Counted from the stretch's first letter, positions 7,336 through 16,243 are shown. The stretch: 20,190 nucleotides of DNA from Bacteroidota bacterium (GCA_020047835.1 JAIFNJ010000015.1:1-20190), one strand, 5' to 3'. Notes: a model not told the origin generated them from the sequence alone. Numbers and translations: made by a program.

Positions 7336-8529
7336 ATGGTTAACTCAACAGCAACTGAACTAATTCTACACAGCCAATTTATTTATCCAAGAACAGGTAC
7401 AACATTAGTTGAACATTTGAGTGATTGTTACAAGCAACTGACTGAAAATTCCAATGATTTTGAATGTATTAAATCATCTATTGTAAAGCAAACCATTTTT
7501 ATTTCCATTGAAAACAATGACGAATATATTCAAATCAAGCAAAAATTATTGATTTGTGCAACTGATTTTTTTGGATTTACCCCATCCATTTCAATAATTC
7601 CTCAAGCGCCTGAAAATGGATTACTTGCATTGGAACTAACAAAAATTAACGGCTTACTGCCAAGCAATATCATCTATCGACAAAACAATAATAATTCGTG
7701 GTTGATAATTAAAAAAGGAGAACTAAAAATGCTTTTTGCATCAGGATTTAGCAATGTTGTTGAAAATTCGGATGTATTATCGCAAAGCATTCAAGCGTTC
7801 AAGCAACTTGAGGAGATTTTAATTGCGGAAGAAATGGAGTTTTCTGATATAGTGCGTCAATGGAATTATATTGAAAAGATAACTAAAAACTACCATCATA
7901 ATGGCACAACCAGCCAGCATTATCAGATTTTTAACGATGTACGTTCAAAATATTACGAAAAGGCTACGTTTTCACATGGATATCCGGCTGCTACGGGAAT
8001 TGGAATGGATTTCGGTGGAATAATTATAGACATATTAGCTACAAAATCCGGAAAACAATGTTCTGTTGTACCAATAAAAAGTCCTGTTCAGCTCGATGCC
8101 TATAAATATTCAAAAGAAGTGCTGGCTCAAAACAACACCATGAATGACTTTTGCCGCACCACACCTAAATTTGAACGCGCACAACTTTTAGTTACGCCCA
8201 ATTGCAAATGCCTGTTTGTTTCAGGAACAGCTGCCATTAAAGGCCAACAAAGCATTTCAGTAAGCTCCATTGAAGAGCAGACTGAACTAACTATACAAAA
8301 TATACTTAGTTTACTATCGGCTGAAAACCTTCAAAAAAAAGGCATTAACGTAACTAATGCAGCAATCCTTTACCAATTGCGTGTTTATGTAAAAAATCGA
8401 AACGATATTCACAAAGCCAAAGGTATTTGCCTTAAATATTTTCCCTCACTTTCAATTATTTATTTAGTTGCTGATATTTGCCGGCCTGAATTACTGGTTG
8501 AAATTGAAGGACAAGCTGCTTTGGGTTAG
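7336..8529 (+). CDS. Chorismatase-like protein (FkbO/Hyg5 type, tandem RidA-like fold)
   Basis: A 397-residue protein resembling the FkbO/Hyg5/XanB2 chorismatases, which hydrolyse chorismate to dihydroxycyclohexadiene carboxylate or 3-hydroxybenzoate plus pyruvate. Seen here: an N-terminal half with a degenerate RidA-like pattern (IIPQAPENGLLALEL, 87-101), a central QWNYIEKI (175-182), QHYQIFNDVRSKYY (194-207), PAATGIG (217-223), SPVQLDAYKYSKEVL (249-263), FERAQLL (279-285), FVSGTAAIKGQQSI (294-307), and the C-terminal ICRPELLVEIEGQAA (381-395), where RidA enzymes have a similar PELLVEIE strand. Cys382 and Glu389 are spaced as I recall for active-site residues of Hyg5-type enzymes. The start was set at ATG 7336 because the 26 residues from TTG 7258 precede the likely promoter. 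It stands alone: no pathway gene adjoins it. Family level is fairly sure; the reaction is inferred. Confidence 0.7.
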   Translation: MVNSTATELILHSQFIYPRTGTTLVEHLSDCYKQLTENSNDFECIKSSIVKQTIFISIENNDEYIQIKQKLLICATDFFGFTPSISIIPQAPENGLLALELTKINGLLPSNIIYRQNNNNSWLIIKKGELKMLFASGFSNVVENSDVLSQSIQAFKQLEEILIAEEMEFSDIVRQWNYIEKITKNYHHNGTTSQHYQIFNDVRSKYYEKATFSHGYPAATGIGMDFGGIIIDILATKSGKQCSVVPIKSPVQLDAYKYSKEVLAQNNTMNDFCRTTPKFERAQLLVTPNCKCLFVSGTAAIKGQQSISVSSIEEQTELTIQNILSLLSAENLQKKGINVTNAAILYQLRVYVKNRNDIHKAKGICLKYFPSLSIIYLVADICRPELLVEIEGQAALG

Positions 8530-8540
8530 CCCTGCTTGAC

Positions 8541-8561
8541 TTATTGGAATGCAATAATTTT
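8541..8561 (+). terminator. Possible weak terminator after the chorismatase-like gene
   Basis: TTATTG (8541-8546) and CAATAA (8552-8557) form a 6-bp, mostly A-U stem with a 5-nt loop, followed by TTTT. It lies 11 bp after the stop codon, in the 72-bp gap between convergent genes. The stem is too weak to be confident. Confidence 0.3.
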
Positions 8562-8601
8562 AATGAATCGATTTTAATAAGCAAAGAATCGAAAATCTAA
8601 T

Positions 8602-10587
8602 TTAAGCTCTTGGCAAGGTAAATTTGAATGAACTCCCCTTCCCTATTTCACTTTCAACCCAAATGCTACCTCCATGTTTCTCAACAAATTCTTTACAAAG
8701 CAATAACCCCAACCCCGATCCACTTTCATTTGCCGTGCCGGGTAAGGTAACATTCTCTCCAATTTGGAAAAGCTTTTCCAGTAAACCTTCGTCCATGCCT
8801 ATTCCGGTATCAGAAATACACAGTTCAACAAAATTACCGACAATTGCTGCTTTTAGTTTTATTTGGCTTTCGGTGTTGGAATACTTTATTGAATTAATTA
8901 ATAAATTTCGAAGTACCAAATTAAGCATATTCCTATCGGCCATAACCGAAAGCTCTATTGGAATGGTTGCATTAAATCGAATTTGCTTTTGTATGGCTAT
9001 GTATTCAACACCGCTAAAATTCTCATTTACAACCATGAGTAAGTTCAGTTTTTCAGGAGTGAAGGGAATTAAATGTAGTTGTGATTTAGCCCAGTTTAAT
9101 AAGTTTTCAAGCAGGTTGTAAGTGTTTTTAGCCGAATCATTGATATACTTGGCCATTGCTTTGGCTTCCTCAATTTTTTGAGATTCAATCTGTTTCCCCA
9201 ACAAATCGGAATAACCAATAATTACGTGAAAAGGATTCCTTAAATCGTGGGCAATAATAGAATAAAATTTGTCTTTGGTACTATTTGCTTCTTTAAGCTT
9301 TATTGAATTCTCATTTAACTGATGGGTTCTTTCTTCCACCATCTTTTCCAAATTTTCATTCAAATATGCCAGCTTTTTGGCACTTTCAACCGATTGAACA
9401 TAAATTAGGGATTGCTCCCGGGCCAACAGAAAAAAAATAGTAAGGGTAATACTAAAAAAGACTGCAGGAACATACAGCACATAAGGTTTGATATGCAAAA
9501 CACTAAAATAATACGCATCGTGAATCACCGCAAAGAAAAGAAACATAAAAACAATGAAAAGCAAAATTGATTTAATTTCTCTATCTTTAAATGCCGCCCA
9601 CCCAGTTAAAAGAAGCATTACCAAAGCACCAATAAAAAGCAATGGCGCCGCAAAAGTATTGTAGGCCTTAATCACCAGAAAGGTATTTGGTTGCCATACT
9701 ATATAAAGTGATGCAGCTAAAAAGGGTATCAGGATTAATAGATAAAGTCTCGACCTTTTTTTAAATAAATTGGTGTATTCAATAATAAAACAAATGGAAG
9801 TATAAATTAACAACGGCTGACTAAACCGAACTATTTTTTCAAGAAAGTAAGAAGGCGCGAAATTAAAATTGAAAATCTGATTTAAATAACTGAACACAAA
9901 AAATAGGTTGATTAATGCAAAAAATAAATATTGTTTCTGCTGGTAGGTTTTATGACTCACATAAAGAAAAACAAAATAGATGAAAAAAATTAAACTACTG
10001 AATGAAATGGCCTGATTAAACGTAGTATTAAAAACATTCCTTTTATAAGTATAGGTGCTGGTTACTTCCGCTTTGGCTATAAATACTTCCATAATAGGTG
10101 CTATTTCACCAAGCTTGGGGTATAACTGAAAGGCTATTTCATTGATAGAATCATAGTTAATTAATGAAGGAATTAAAAATATATTTTCGCTAAATAACAA
10201 CCGATTGGTATAACCCGTTTTAAAATCCCCACGAGAAGCTATTAAATTACCGTTTAAATAAATGTTGCAAGCATAATCAATTGGCACTGAAGCAAGGTAC
10301 AGATTCTCATTTTTAACCTCAGATTCAATAAATATTTTCGATCGCAAGGTTATCATCCGGTTATTAATGGGGCGATTCAATGGTAAATTCCCGTTAGTGT
10401 ATTTTATGAAGCCTAAACTTTCGATATTCTGTGTAAGATAGTTGCCTTCCGAAAAATCACTTTCTAGCAAGTAAAATTCCAGAGTAAGTTTTTGGTTTGC
10501 GCCATTGAAGATTTGCTGCCCAAAGCAAATGCTTTGGATGGTAATTAATAAAATACTGAAAACAATATGCTTCGATCGATTCCGCAT
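8602..10587 (-). CDS. 7TM-DISM sensor histidine kinase
   Basis: A 661-residue membrane sensor kinase. A signal peptide (1-24, ending CFGQ) leads to a periplasmic jelly-roll-like domain (about 25-185, DISMED2-type, with NIYLNGNLIASRGDF), then about seven transmembrane helices (about 193-393), a coiled-coil linker (EKMVEERTHQLNENSIKLKE), a HisKA dimerisation domain with the phospho-acceptor His447 in FYSIIAHDLRNPFH, and a HATPase domain with N box (LVLRNLLINSIKYS), G1 (ISDTGIGMD) and G2 (GSGLGLLLCKEF). All catalytic motifs are intact. In known members the periplasmic domain is thought to bind small carbohydrate-like ligands. No receiver domain is fused and no response regulator is adjacent, so it is an orphan. 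It has its own promoter flanked by two inverted repeats. Confidence 0.93.
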   Translation of the reverse strand: MRNRSKHIVFSILLITIQSICFGQQIFNGANQKLTLEFYLLESDFSEGNYLTQNIESLGFIKYTNGNLPLNRPINNRMITLRSKIFIESEVKNENLYLASVPIDYACNIYLNGNLIASRGDFKTGYTNRLLFSENIFLIPSLINYDSINEIAFQLYPKLGEIAPIMEVFIAKAEVTSTYTYKRNVFNTTFNQAISFSSLIFFIYFVFLYVSHKTYQQKQYLFFALINLFFVFSYLNQIFNFNFAPSYFLEKIVRFSQPLLIYTSICFIIEYTNLFKKRSRLYLLILIPFLAASLYIVWQPNTFLVIKAYNTFAAPLLFIGALVMLLLTGWAAFKDREIKSILLFIVFMFLFFAVIHDAYYFSVLHIKPYVLYVPAVFFSITLTIFFLLAREQSLIYVQSVESAKKLAYLNENLEKMVEERTHQLNENSIKLKEANSTKDKFYSIIAHDLRNPFHVIIGYSDLLGKQIESQKIEEAKAMAKYINDSAKNTYNLLENLLNWAKSQLHLIPFTPEKLNLLMVVNENFSGVEYIAIQKQIRFNATIPIELSVMADRNMLNLVLRNLLINSIKYSNTESQIKLKAAIVGNFVELCISDTGIGMDEGLLEKLFQIGENVTLPGTANESGSGLGLLLCKEFVEKHGGSIWVESEIGKGSSFKFTLPRA

Positions 10588-10593
10588 CCTAGT

Positions 10594-10636
10594 TAACTAA
10601 CCTTTAAAATCTATCTCTTAAGTATTAGGTTAGTTA
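10594..10636. repeat. 10-bp perfect inverted repeat in the histidine kinase leader
   Basis: TAACTAACCT (10594-10603) and AGGTTAGTTA (10627-10636) are perfect inverted copies with a 23-nt spacer. One arm directly follows the -7 box, around the expected transcription start; the other ends 6 nt before the ATG at 10587. It could be an operator or an mRNA hairpin covering the ribosome-binding region. Confidence 0.6.
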
Positions 10637-10667
10637 CAAATATAATTATTTGATAATTGTAAACCAA
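10637..10667 (-). promoter_or_regulatory. Histidine kinase promoter (-33 TTG and -7 TATATTTG)
   Basis: On the minus strand TTG (10665-10667) is followed after 20 nt by TATATTTG (10637-10644), an exact TAnnTTTG match with the standard Bacteroidota spacing. Transcription would start near 10630, about 43 nt before the ATG. Confidence 0.75.
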
Positions 10668-10672
10668 TTATC
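10652..10672. repeat. 21-bp dyad over the kinase promoter -33 element
   Basis: GATAATTG (10652-10659) and CAATTATC (10665-10672) are a perfect 8-bp inverted repeat with a 5-nt spacer. The right arm contains the -33 TTG. No T-run follows on either strand, so an operator fits better than a terminator for the upstream methyltransferase gene. Confidence 0.55.
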
Positions 10673-10685
10673 TGGAGAGCCCGTT

Positions 10686-11414
10686 TTAATTATTCTTTAA
10701 AGCCAGCCGTGCTAAATAATCAAAATGGTTACCCTCAACCAATATATCACAGGTAAAACCAGCATTATTTGCATATTCAGTCAGTGTGGCAGGGTCTATG
10801 AACAGCCAATTGAATGGTTCATTTTTAATTTTGCCGTACCGCATTATATATTCCACTTCGCCGTAATACGAATCGTTTAAATCAATTACATATCCTTCTT
10901 CCTCGTCGCCATACATGTAAATTAAATCCGATGAATCAATCATTATTTGACCGCCATTTGCCAATAGATTTTTACATTGATTAAAAAACACAGGTAGATT
11001 TTCCAATTGGCCACAAATTCCAATGCCATTCATAAGAAACAGCAAGGTATCAAACTTTTGTGGGCTTTGGTATTCAAAAAAATCAGACCAAATCACTTCT
11101 GTTATTCCCCGTTGCTGCATTACTTCACAGGCCAACTCCGAAATATCCATTGCCGTAACCTGAAATCCTTTGTTTTGCAACCACAAACTATGCGAACCAG
11201 CGGCAGCTCCTACATCGAGCACTTTTCCATGGCAATTATTCAAGGCCGTTTGTTCTATCGGAGGCATCTCTGAAAATTCTCTAAAAAGATAGGCAACCGG
11301 AATTTCATCGGTTTCAGCAATGTTTGAGTCAATCAACAGTTTGCGGGCTTTTCCTTTTTTCAGGTAATCAGTAATTGCATGCCCCATGGCATCATTGGTG
11401 GGTTTTATTAGCAT
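10686..11414 (-). CDS. Class I SAM-dependent methyltransferase
   Basis: A 242-residue Rossmann-fold methyltransferase. The SAM-binding motif I is VLDVGAAAG (65-73), the acidic residue after strand 2 is in TAMDIS (87-92), and motif IV-like FDTLLFLMNGIG and the post-motif GGQIMIDSSDL follow. The N-terminal part (PTNDAMGHAITDYL, DEIPVAYLFREF) is characteristic of a Bacteroidota methyltransferase family whose substrate I do not know. The start is the ATG at 11414, which shares its A with the TAA stop of murF-alr (TAATG), implying translational coupling. An in-frame ATG at 11489 would lie inside murF-alr and add 25 residues unlike the family. It is the last gene of the phosphatase-murF/alr unit, so a cell-envelope role is possible but unproved. 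Confidence 0.85.
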   Translation of the reverse strand: MLIKPTNDAMGHAITDYLKKGKARKLLIDSNIAETDEIPVAYLFREFSEMPPIEQTALNNCHGKVLDVGAAAGSHSLWLQNKGFQVTAMDISELACEVMQQRGITEVIWSDFFEYQSPQKFDTLLFLMNGIGICGQLENLPVFFNQCKNLLANGGQIMIDSSDLIYMYGDEEEGYVIDLNDSYYGEVEYIMRYGKIKNEPFNWLFIDPATLTEYANNAGFTCDILVEGNHFDYLARLALKNN

Positions 11415-13873
11415 TATTCCATGTGATAAGTCCGTTTTACCCTGCTTGAAATTCCCGTTAAAACTTCGTATGGAATGGTCTGCATCCAACTTGCCAGTTG
11501 AGTTACCGGCAAATTTTTTCCAAAAATCTCAACCCGGTCGCCTTCATTTACCTCTAAACCGGTGACATTAATCATGCACATATCCATGCAAACATTACCG
11601 ATAATGGGCACCAAATGACCATTTAACCATACTTTTCCAACTCCGTTACTCAAAATACGACGCAACCCGTCGGCATAACCAACAGGAACGGTTGCAATTA
11701 CCGAGTCCATCGTTACTTTTCCACGACGTGAATAGCCCACGGTTTGGTCTTTTCCAATTTTTTTAAGTTGGATGATAGAACTGGTAAGAGTTCCAGCCTG
11801 AGCCAATTGTGCATTTATGGAACTAATACCGTACATTCCAATACCCAACCGCACCATATCAAACTGATGTTCGGGAAATCGTTCAATGCCTGCTGAGTTT
11901 AAAATATGCCTTTTAATGGGATATGGGAATTGCTTCATAATTATTCCACTCATTTCCTCAAACAAAGTTATCTGCCCAATAGTAAAATCATCTTGCTGGG
12001 GCTCATCAGCCGATGCTAAATGGGAAAATAGCGTGGCTACTTTCACATGCTCCGATTGCTTTAAAACCTCCAACAACTCTCCCAAATCTTCTTTTAAGAA
12101 ACCGGAGCGGTGCATGCCGGTATCGAGTTTTATATGAATGGGAAAAGGTTTGGCCGCTGATTGTCCAGCCATTTTATTAAATTCAATCAACGACCGTAAA
12201 TTATAAATCTGAGGTTCTAACTGGTTTTCAATCATACCGGCAAAACTCTCTTCTTCGGGGTTCATTACCCAAATTGGGATTCTTATTCCATGTTGGCGTA
12301 GTTCAATTCCTTCGTCGGGAAAAGCTACGGCAATGGCTGCAACCCTCTGATACTGGCACAAATTGGCAATTTCGTGGGTTCCACTTCCGTAGCCTGATGC
12401 TTTGAGCATAGCTATAATTCCTGTAGCTGGACGAAGACGTTTCTTGAAATAATTAAGGTTGTATTCAATGGCATTCAAGTCAATTTCAAAAATGGTCCGG
12501 TGGTTTTGTTTTTGTAGCAATTGCCCAATTTGCTCAAAAGCAAAAACCCTTGCTCCCTTCAGCAGTATGGTACAATCGTGCAATTTTTGCCATTCATTGC
12601 TTTCCAAAAATTGGCTTGTCGAAGCGAAGAAATCCTTGCGCAACTCAAACAAATATCCAAATTCACTGATATCTTTTCCAATGCCAATCAAACGGTCAAT
12701 TTGTTTTTGTCGTACCACATTGGCTACTAATTGGTACAGTTCATTTTTTGGATAACCGCTTTGTGCAATATCCGATAATATGAGAACCTTTTGCTTGTGC
12801 TGGTTTTGGTACGATAAAAAATCAAGGGCAATGTGCAACGATTCTAAGTCGGAATTATAGCTATCGTTAATAATGGTACATTGATTGCTACCTTCCTTTA
12901 GCTCTAGCCTCATGGCCACGTTTTCAAGTTTACTCAGCTTTAATGAAATAAAATCATTCGCATAACCCATCAGCAACATAAAACTCCAGGTATGAATGGC
13001 ATTTTCAACCGAAGCTTTGTCGGTAAAAGGAATCGTTATAGATAGTATTTCATTTAAATAGGAACCGGTAATTACTGTCTGGTTTTGTTGATGCACTATT
13101 TGCCTTATCTGCAAGTTTGCCTTAAAAGATGCACCCCAAGAAAAAAGTCGAATCCCATTTTTTTGTAACGGCTCAATTTTAGAATGTGCCAATTCTTGAT
13201 CGGAGCAGTAAATCAAGGTTTTTACCTTTGAAAAAAGTTGGAGTTTTTCATCGATCTTTTGTTCTAAGGATGTGAAATTTTCCTGATGTGCATCTCCGAT
13301 ATTGGTAAAGATACCTATGGTAGGTTGAATTATTTGTTCCAATACTTCCATTTCGCCAGGTTGAGAAATTCCCGCTTCAAAAATTCCTAAGTCGGCCTCT
13401 GGAGTAAGGTGCCATACCGAAAGGGGAACTCCAACCTGACTGTTAAAACTTTTTGGATTCCGGATTACGTATTTTTCAGGGCTCAGGCATTGGTAAATCC
13501 ATTCTTTTATTATGGTTTTCCCGTTACTACCAGTAATTCCAAGTACCGGAACATTCATTGAGGATCGGTGCCACATTACCAGGTGCTGCATTGCCTGAAA
13601 CGTATTGTTAACTTTTACAAAGTTTGCCCGTGAATAAGCTTCTTTGTTTTGGGGATATTCCTCAATCAAAAAATTCCTGACTCCGGCATTATATAAGTCA
13701 TCAATAAACAGATGCCCATCGTTCCGGGTCCCGCGCAACGCAATAAAGAGACTTTCTCTTGGGTAAAGTATCTTTCGGCTATCAATAAGCAGGTACGAAA
13801 TTTTACCACCTGATGCTTTAACCAGTTCACCACTAACTATATTGGCTATATCCTGAATGTTATACGATATCAT
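11414..13873 (-). CDS. Bifunctional UDP-MurNAc-tripeptide D-Ala-D-Ala ligase (MurF)/alanine racemase
   Basis: An 819-residue fusion known in Bacteroidota. The N-terminal part (about 1-450) is a Mur ligase: an N-terminal substrate domain (DSRKILYPRESLFIAL), ATP P-loop GITGSNGKT (112-120), NSQVGVPLSVW, EAGISQPGEM and NDSYNSDLESLHIAL. MurF adds D-Ala-D-Ala to the UDP-MurNAc-tripeptide. The C-terminal part (about 457-819) is a fold-III PLP alanine racemase: PLP-binding Lys491 in AMLKASGYGSG, the arginine in MVRLGIGMYG, the second catalytic base Tyr714 in VGYSRRG, and VPVGYADGLRR. Together the halves make D-alanine and use its dipeptide in cytoplasmic peptidoglycan precursor synthesis. In the ligase half EAGISQPGEM departs from the usual MurF E-x-G-x-N motif, so ligase activity may be altered. 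It starts 9 bp after the phosphatase gene. Confidence 0.95.
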   Translation of the reverse strand: MISYNIQDIANIVSGELVKASGGKISYLLIDSRKILYPRESLFIALRGTRNDGHLFIDDLYNAGVRNFLIEEYPQNKEAYSRANFVKVNNTFQAMQHLVMWHRSSMNVPVLGITGSNGKTIIKEWIYQCLSPEKYVIRNPKSFNSQVGVPLSVWHLTPEADLGIFEAGISQPGEMEVLEQIIQPTIGIFTNIGDAHQENFTSLEQKIDEKLQLFSKVKTLIYCSDQELAHSKIEPLQKNGIRLFSWGASFKANLQIRQIVHQQNQTVITGSYLNEILSITIPFTDKASVENAIHTWSFMLLMGYANDFISLKLSKLENVAMRLELKEGSNQCTIINDSYNSDLESLHIALDFLSYQNQHKQKVLILSDIAQSGYPKNELYQLVANVVRQKQIDRLIGIGKDISEFGYLFELRKDFFASTSQFLESNEWQKLHDCTILLKGARVFAFEQIGQLLQKQNHRTIFEIDLNAIEYNLNYFKKRLRPATGIIAMLKASGYGSGTHEIANLCQYQRVAAIAVAFPDEGIELRQHGIRIPIWVMNPEEESFAGMIENQLEPQIYNLRSLIEFNKMAGQSAAKPFPIHIKLDTGMHRSGFLKEDLGELLEVLKQSEHVKVATLFSHLASADEPQQDDFTIGQITLFEEMSGIIMKQFPYPIKRHILNSAGIERFPEHQFDMVRLGIGMYGISSINAQLAQAGTLTSSIIQLKKIGKDQTVGYSRRGKVTMDSVIATVPVGYADGLRRILSNGVGKVWLNGHLVPIIGNVCMDMCMINVTGLEVNEGDRVEIFGKNLPVTQLASWMQTIPYEVLTGISSRVKRTYHME

Positions 13874-13882
13874 TGTTAAACC

Positions 13883-16210
13883 CTATTTAATCCGAAATCC
13901 AATAACCATCATATCATCGGTCTGTTCCTGGTTGTTTTTCCACGACTCAAATAATTGCTCCAGTTCGTTACCCTGATCCTTCAGTGGCATTTCGCAATGG
14001 CGAACCAGCATTTCTTTAAATCGGTTCCGGCTCAATTTTTCATTTCTTGGCCCACCAAATTGATCATAATATCCATCGCTAGAGAGGAAAAACTGATCGC
14101 CGGGTTCTAAATTAATGGTTTCAGTTGTAAAAGGAGACTCTTTCATGCTTACTGAAATGGTCATTTTATCAGCCTTATACTCAATCAAATTTTTATTTCT
14201 GACTAAATACAACGGGTTATTGGCTCCTGAATAACTTAATTTATTTTCGTTTGGCGAAATAATACAAAGCAGAATATCCATTCCATCGGTGTTTCCTTTC
14301 ATACCTTCTTGGTGCAGAGATGCTTTTATTTTCTCCCTTAATTCATTCAAAACCTGATTGGCCTGTTTATTGCAATTATCTTCAACTACTTCATTTAAAA
14401 AGGTATTGCCCAAAACGCTCATAAATGCTCCAGGAACACCATGACCGGTACAATCGGCCAATGCCAAATAAAGTTTGTTGTTAGTAAATTTATACCAATA
14501 AAAATCTCCACTCACAATGTTTTGTGGCTTTGAAATAACAAACATTCCATCAAAAAAACGCTCCAATTCTTCCCAAGGTGAAAACAAAGCCTTTTGAACC
14601 CGACTTGCATAGACAATACTATCGGTAAATTGTTTGTTTTTTAGCTGTATCTCGTTCCTGTGCTTATCAATTTCATGGTTTTGAATCTCGAGCAGTTTTT
14701 TAGCTTTTCTGCTATAACTTAAAGCATAGGATATTATAAATATTAGGATGATTAAAAGAAAAGAGACAAGTACCACTGAAATAGTGAAAATACGTTGCTT
14801 TTTTACTTCAACATTGGCCAATTCATTTTCTTTACTTAAAATAGCAATTTCAGCTTTATGCTCCTGCAAATCGAGCTGGGCCTGAAATTCATTCAATTGA
14901 GTCCGGGCTTCCTGATTTTGCAACGTATCTTTTATTACCTGATAAGCCTTCAGCGATTCTAATGCTTTATCAAAATGCCCCATAGCTTCTTCAAGAATCG
15001 ACAACTCCTTGTGTATACTTAATTCTTCAGCCAAAAAACCACCTTTTTTAGCCATATCCAAAGCCTGAAAATAGTCTTTTTGTGATTCCTCGTAATTTCC
15101 TTTTCGGTAATTTAAGCCAGCAATATTTGTTATGGCATGTATTACCCCTTCCTTATTTCCCACTTGGGTCTGTAATTCCAATGACTCCGTAAAATAATCC
15201 ATGGCTTTGCTAAAGTCTCCTAACCCTTGATAGGCCAAACCGATATTACCTGTAAGAATTGCCTCAACATAACGCTTCTTCTGCTTCCGGTATAGCTGCA
15301 ACGCTTTTTTATAATATTCAAGTGCTTTCCCATAATTGAAGGTTTCAATATAGACGCTCCCTATATTGTTGTAATTACCAGCCAATCGATTGTTTGGATC
15401 ATTCTTTTCCCAAATTTCAGTGGATTTCAAAAAATGACGGATGGCTTGATCATTGTCATCATTGAAGTAATAAATACTCCCCATGGTTGAATAAGTATTG
15501 GCTAACCCTTCATTATTGTTTTTCTTTTCAAAAATTTCCAATGCTTTCTTAGCATAAGCTATGGCGTCAATATATTTGCCTTGCTTTCGCATGTTCGTTG
15601 AAAGGCTGTTATAGTCTTCGGCAATAGAAATACTATCCTGAAGTAAGCTATCAATTTCAAGTCTTTTAAATACTACTTCAATGGTTTTTTCAAAATCAGA
15701 CTGGGTGAAATATGCATATGCTAACTGTTCGTAAATTTTACTGAGTAATTTAAATTCTTTTCCTTCTTGTGCAGGCTTCACCAAATTATTCAGTAATTCC
15801 TTGGAATCATCATAGCGGTCAATCTGCTTCAAACACTCGCTTTTGCGGATCCCTGTTTTTATAAATTTCGAAGTTTGTTTTTCTATTTTATAGCAGTCAA
15901 TTGCTTTATCAAAAAAATGGATGGCACTGTCGCAATTACTGCTGTGAATATACAATTCACCCAAAGCAACCCAAGCATCACCTTCCTGCAAGATATTGCT
16001 TGATTTTTTAGCAAACGCCAATGCTTCTTGGGCATATTTTAGTGCCAGTGGAAGGCTGTCTTCATAAAAACAATCCGATAATTGAATATACAAATCCGCT
16101 TTTTGGTTGAGCGCCGCTTGATTAATCAACTGTAATAAGCTATCCACCTTAGTTGCCTTTGTTGTGGCCAAGCTTAGCATTAAAATCACTGTGAATAAAA
16201 TCCTTTTCAA
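13883..16210 (-). CDS. TPR-repeat SpoIIE-type (PP2C-like) serine phosphatase
   Basis: A 775-residue protein. A signal peptide (MKRILFTVILMLSLATTKATK) is followed by about ten tetratricopeptide repeats (about 25-430; for example YSTMGSIYYFNDDNDQAIRH and GNIGLAYQGLGDFSKAMDYF), a coiled coil (about 430-472), one transmembrane helix (about 474-497), a second coiled coil and a cytoplasmic SpoIIE/PP2C domain (about 531-775). The metal-binding motifs are complete: VSGDFYW (Asp569), ALADCTGHGVPGA (Asp586), SSDGYYDQFGG (Asp712) and QTDDMM (765-766). Such phosphatases usually act on anti-anti-sigma (STAS) proteins in partner switching; no STAS protein or anti-sigma kinase is nearby. The TPRs would sense partners in the periplasm. 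It precedes murF-alr by 9 bp, so the two are probably co-transcribed. Confidence 0.9.
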   Translation of the reverse strand: MKRILFTVILMLSLATTKATKVDSLLQLINQAALNQKADLYIQLSDCFYEDSLPLALKYAQEALAFAKKSSNILQEGDAWVALGELYIHSSNCDSAIHFFDKAIDCYKIEKQTSKFIKTGIRKSECLKQIDRYDDSKELLNNLVKPAQEGKEFKLLSKIYEQLAYAYFTQSDFEKTIEVVFKRLEIDSLLQDSISIAEDYNSLSTNMRKQGKYIDAIAYAKKALEIFEKKNNNEGLANTYSTMGSIYYFNDDNDQAIRHFLKSTEIWEKNDPNNRLAGNYNNIGSVYIETFNYGKALEYYKKALQLYRKQKKRYVEAILTGNIGLAYQGLGDFSKAMDYFTESLELQTQVGNKEGVIHAITNIAGLNYRKGNYEESQKDYFQALDMAKKGGFLAEELSIHKELSILEEAMGHFDKALESLKAYQVIKDTLQNQEARTQLNEFQAQLDLQEHKAEIAILSKENELANVEVKKQRIFTISVVLVSFLLIILIFIISYALSYSRKAKKLLEIQNHEIDKHRNEIQLKNKQFTDSIVYASRVQKALFSPWEELERFFDGMFVISKPQNIVSGDFYWYKFTNNKLYLALADCTGHGVPGAFMSVLGNTFLNEVVEDNCNKQANQVLNELREKIKASLHQEGMKGNTDGMDILLCIISPNENKLSYSGANNPLYLVRNKNLIEYKADKMTISVSMKESPFTTETINLEPGDQFFLSSDGYYDQFGGPRNEKLSRNRFKEMLVRHCEMPLKDQGNELEQLFESWKNNQEQTDDMMVIGFRIK

Positions 16211-16243
16211 GCAACAACCAATTAAAATGAATGGTGAATATAC

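Noticed and set aside
8541..8601. Repeats GAATCGATTTT and GAATCGAAAATC in the gap between convergent genes
   Set aside because: Short, AT-rich and imperfect; no T-run suited to ending the minus-strand kinase transcript.
11415..11489. Longer methyltransferase start at ATG 11489
   Set aside because: It would overlap murF-alr by 76 bp; the TAATG junction at 11412-11416 is a standard coupling arrangement and the family starts there.
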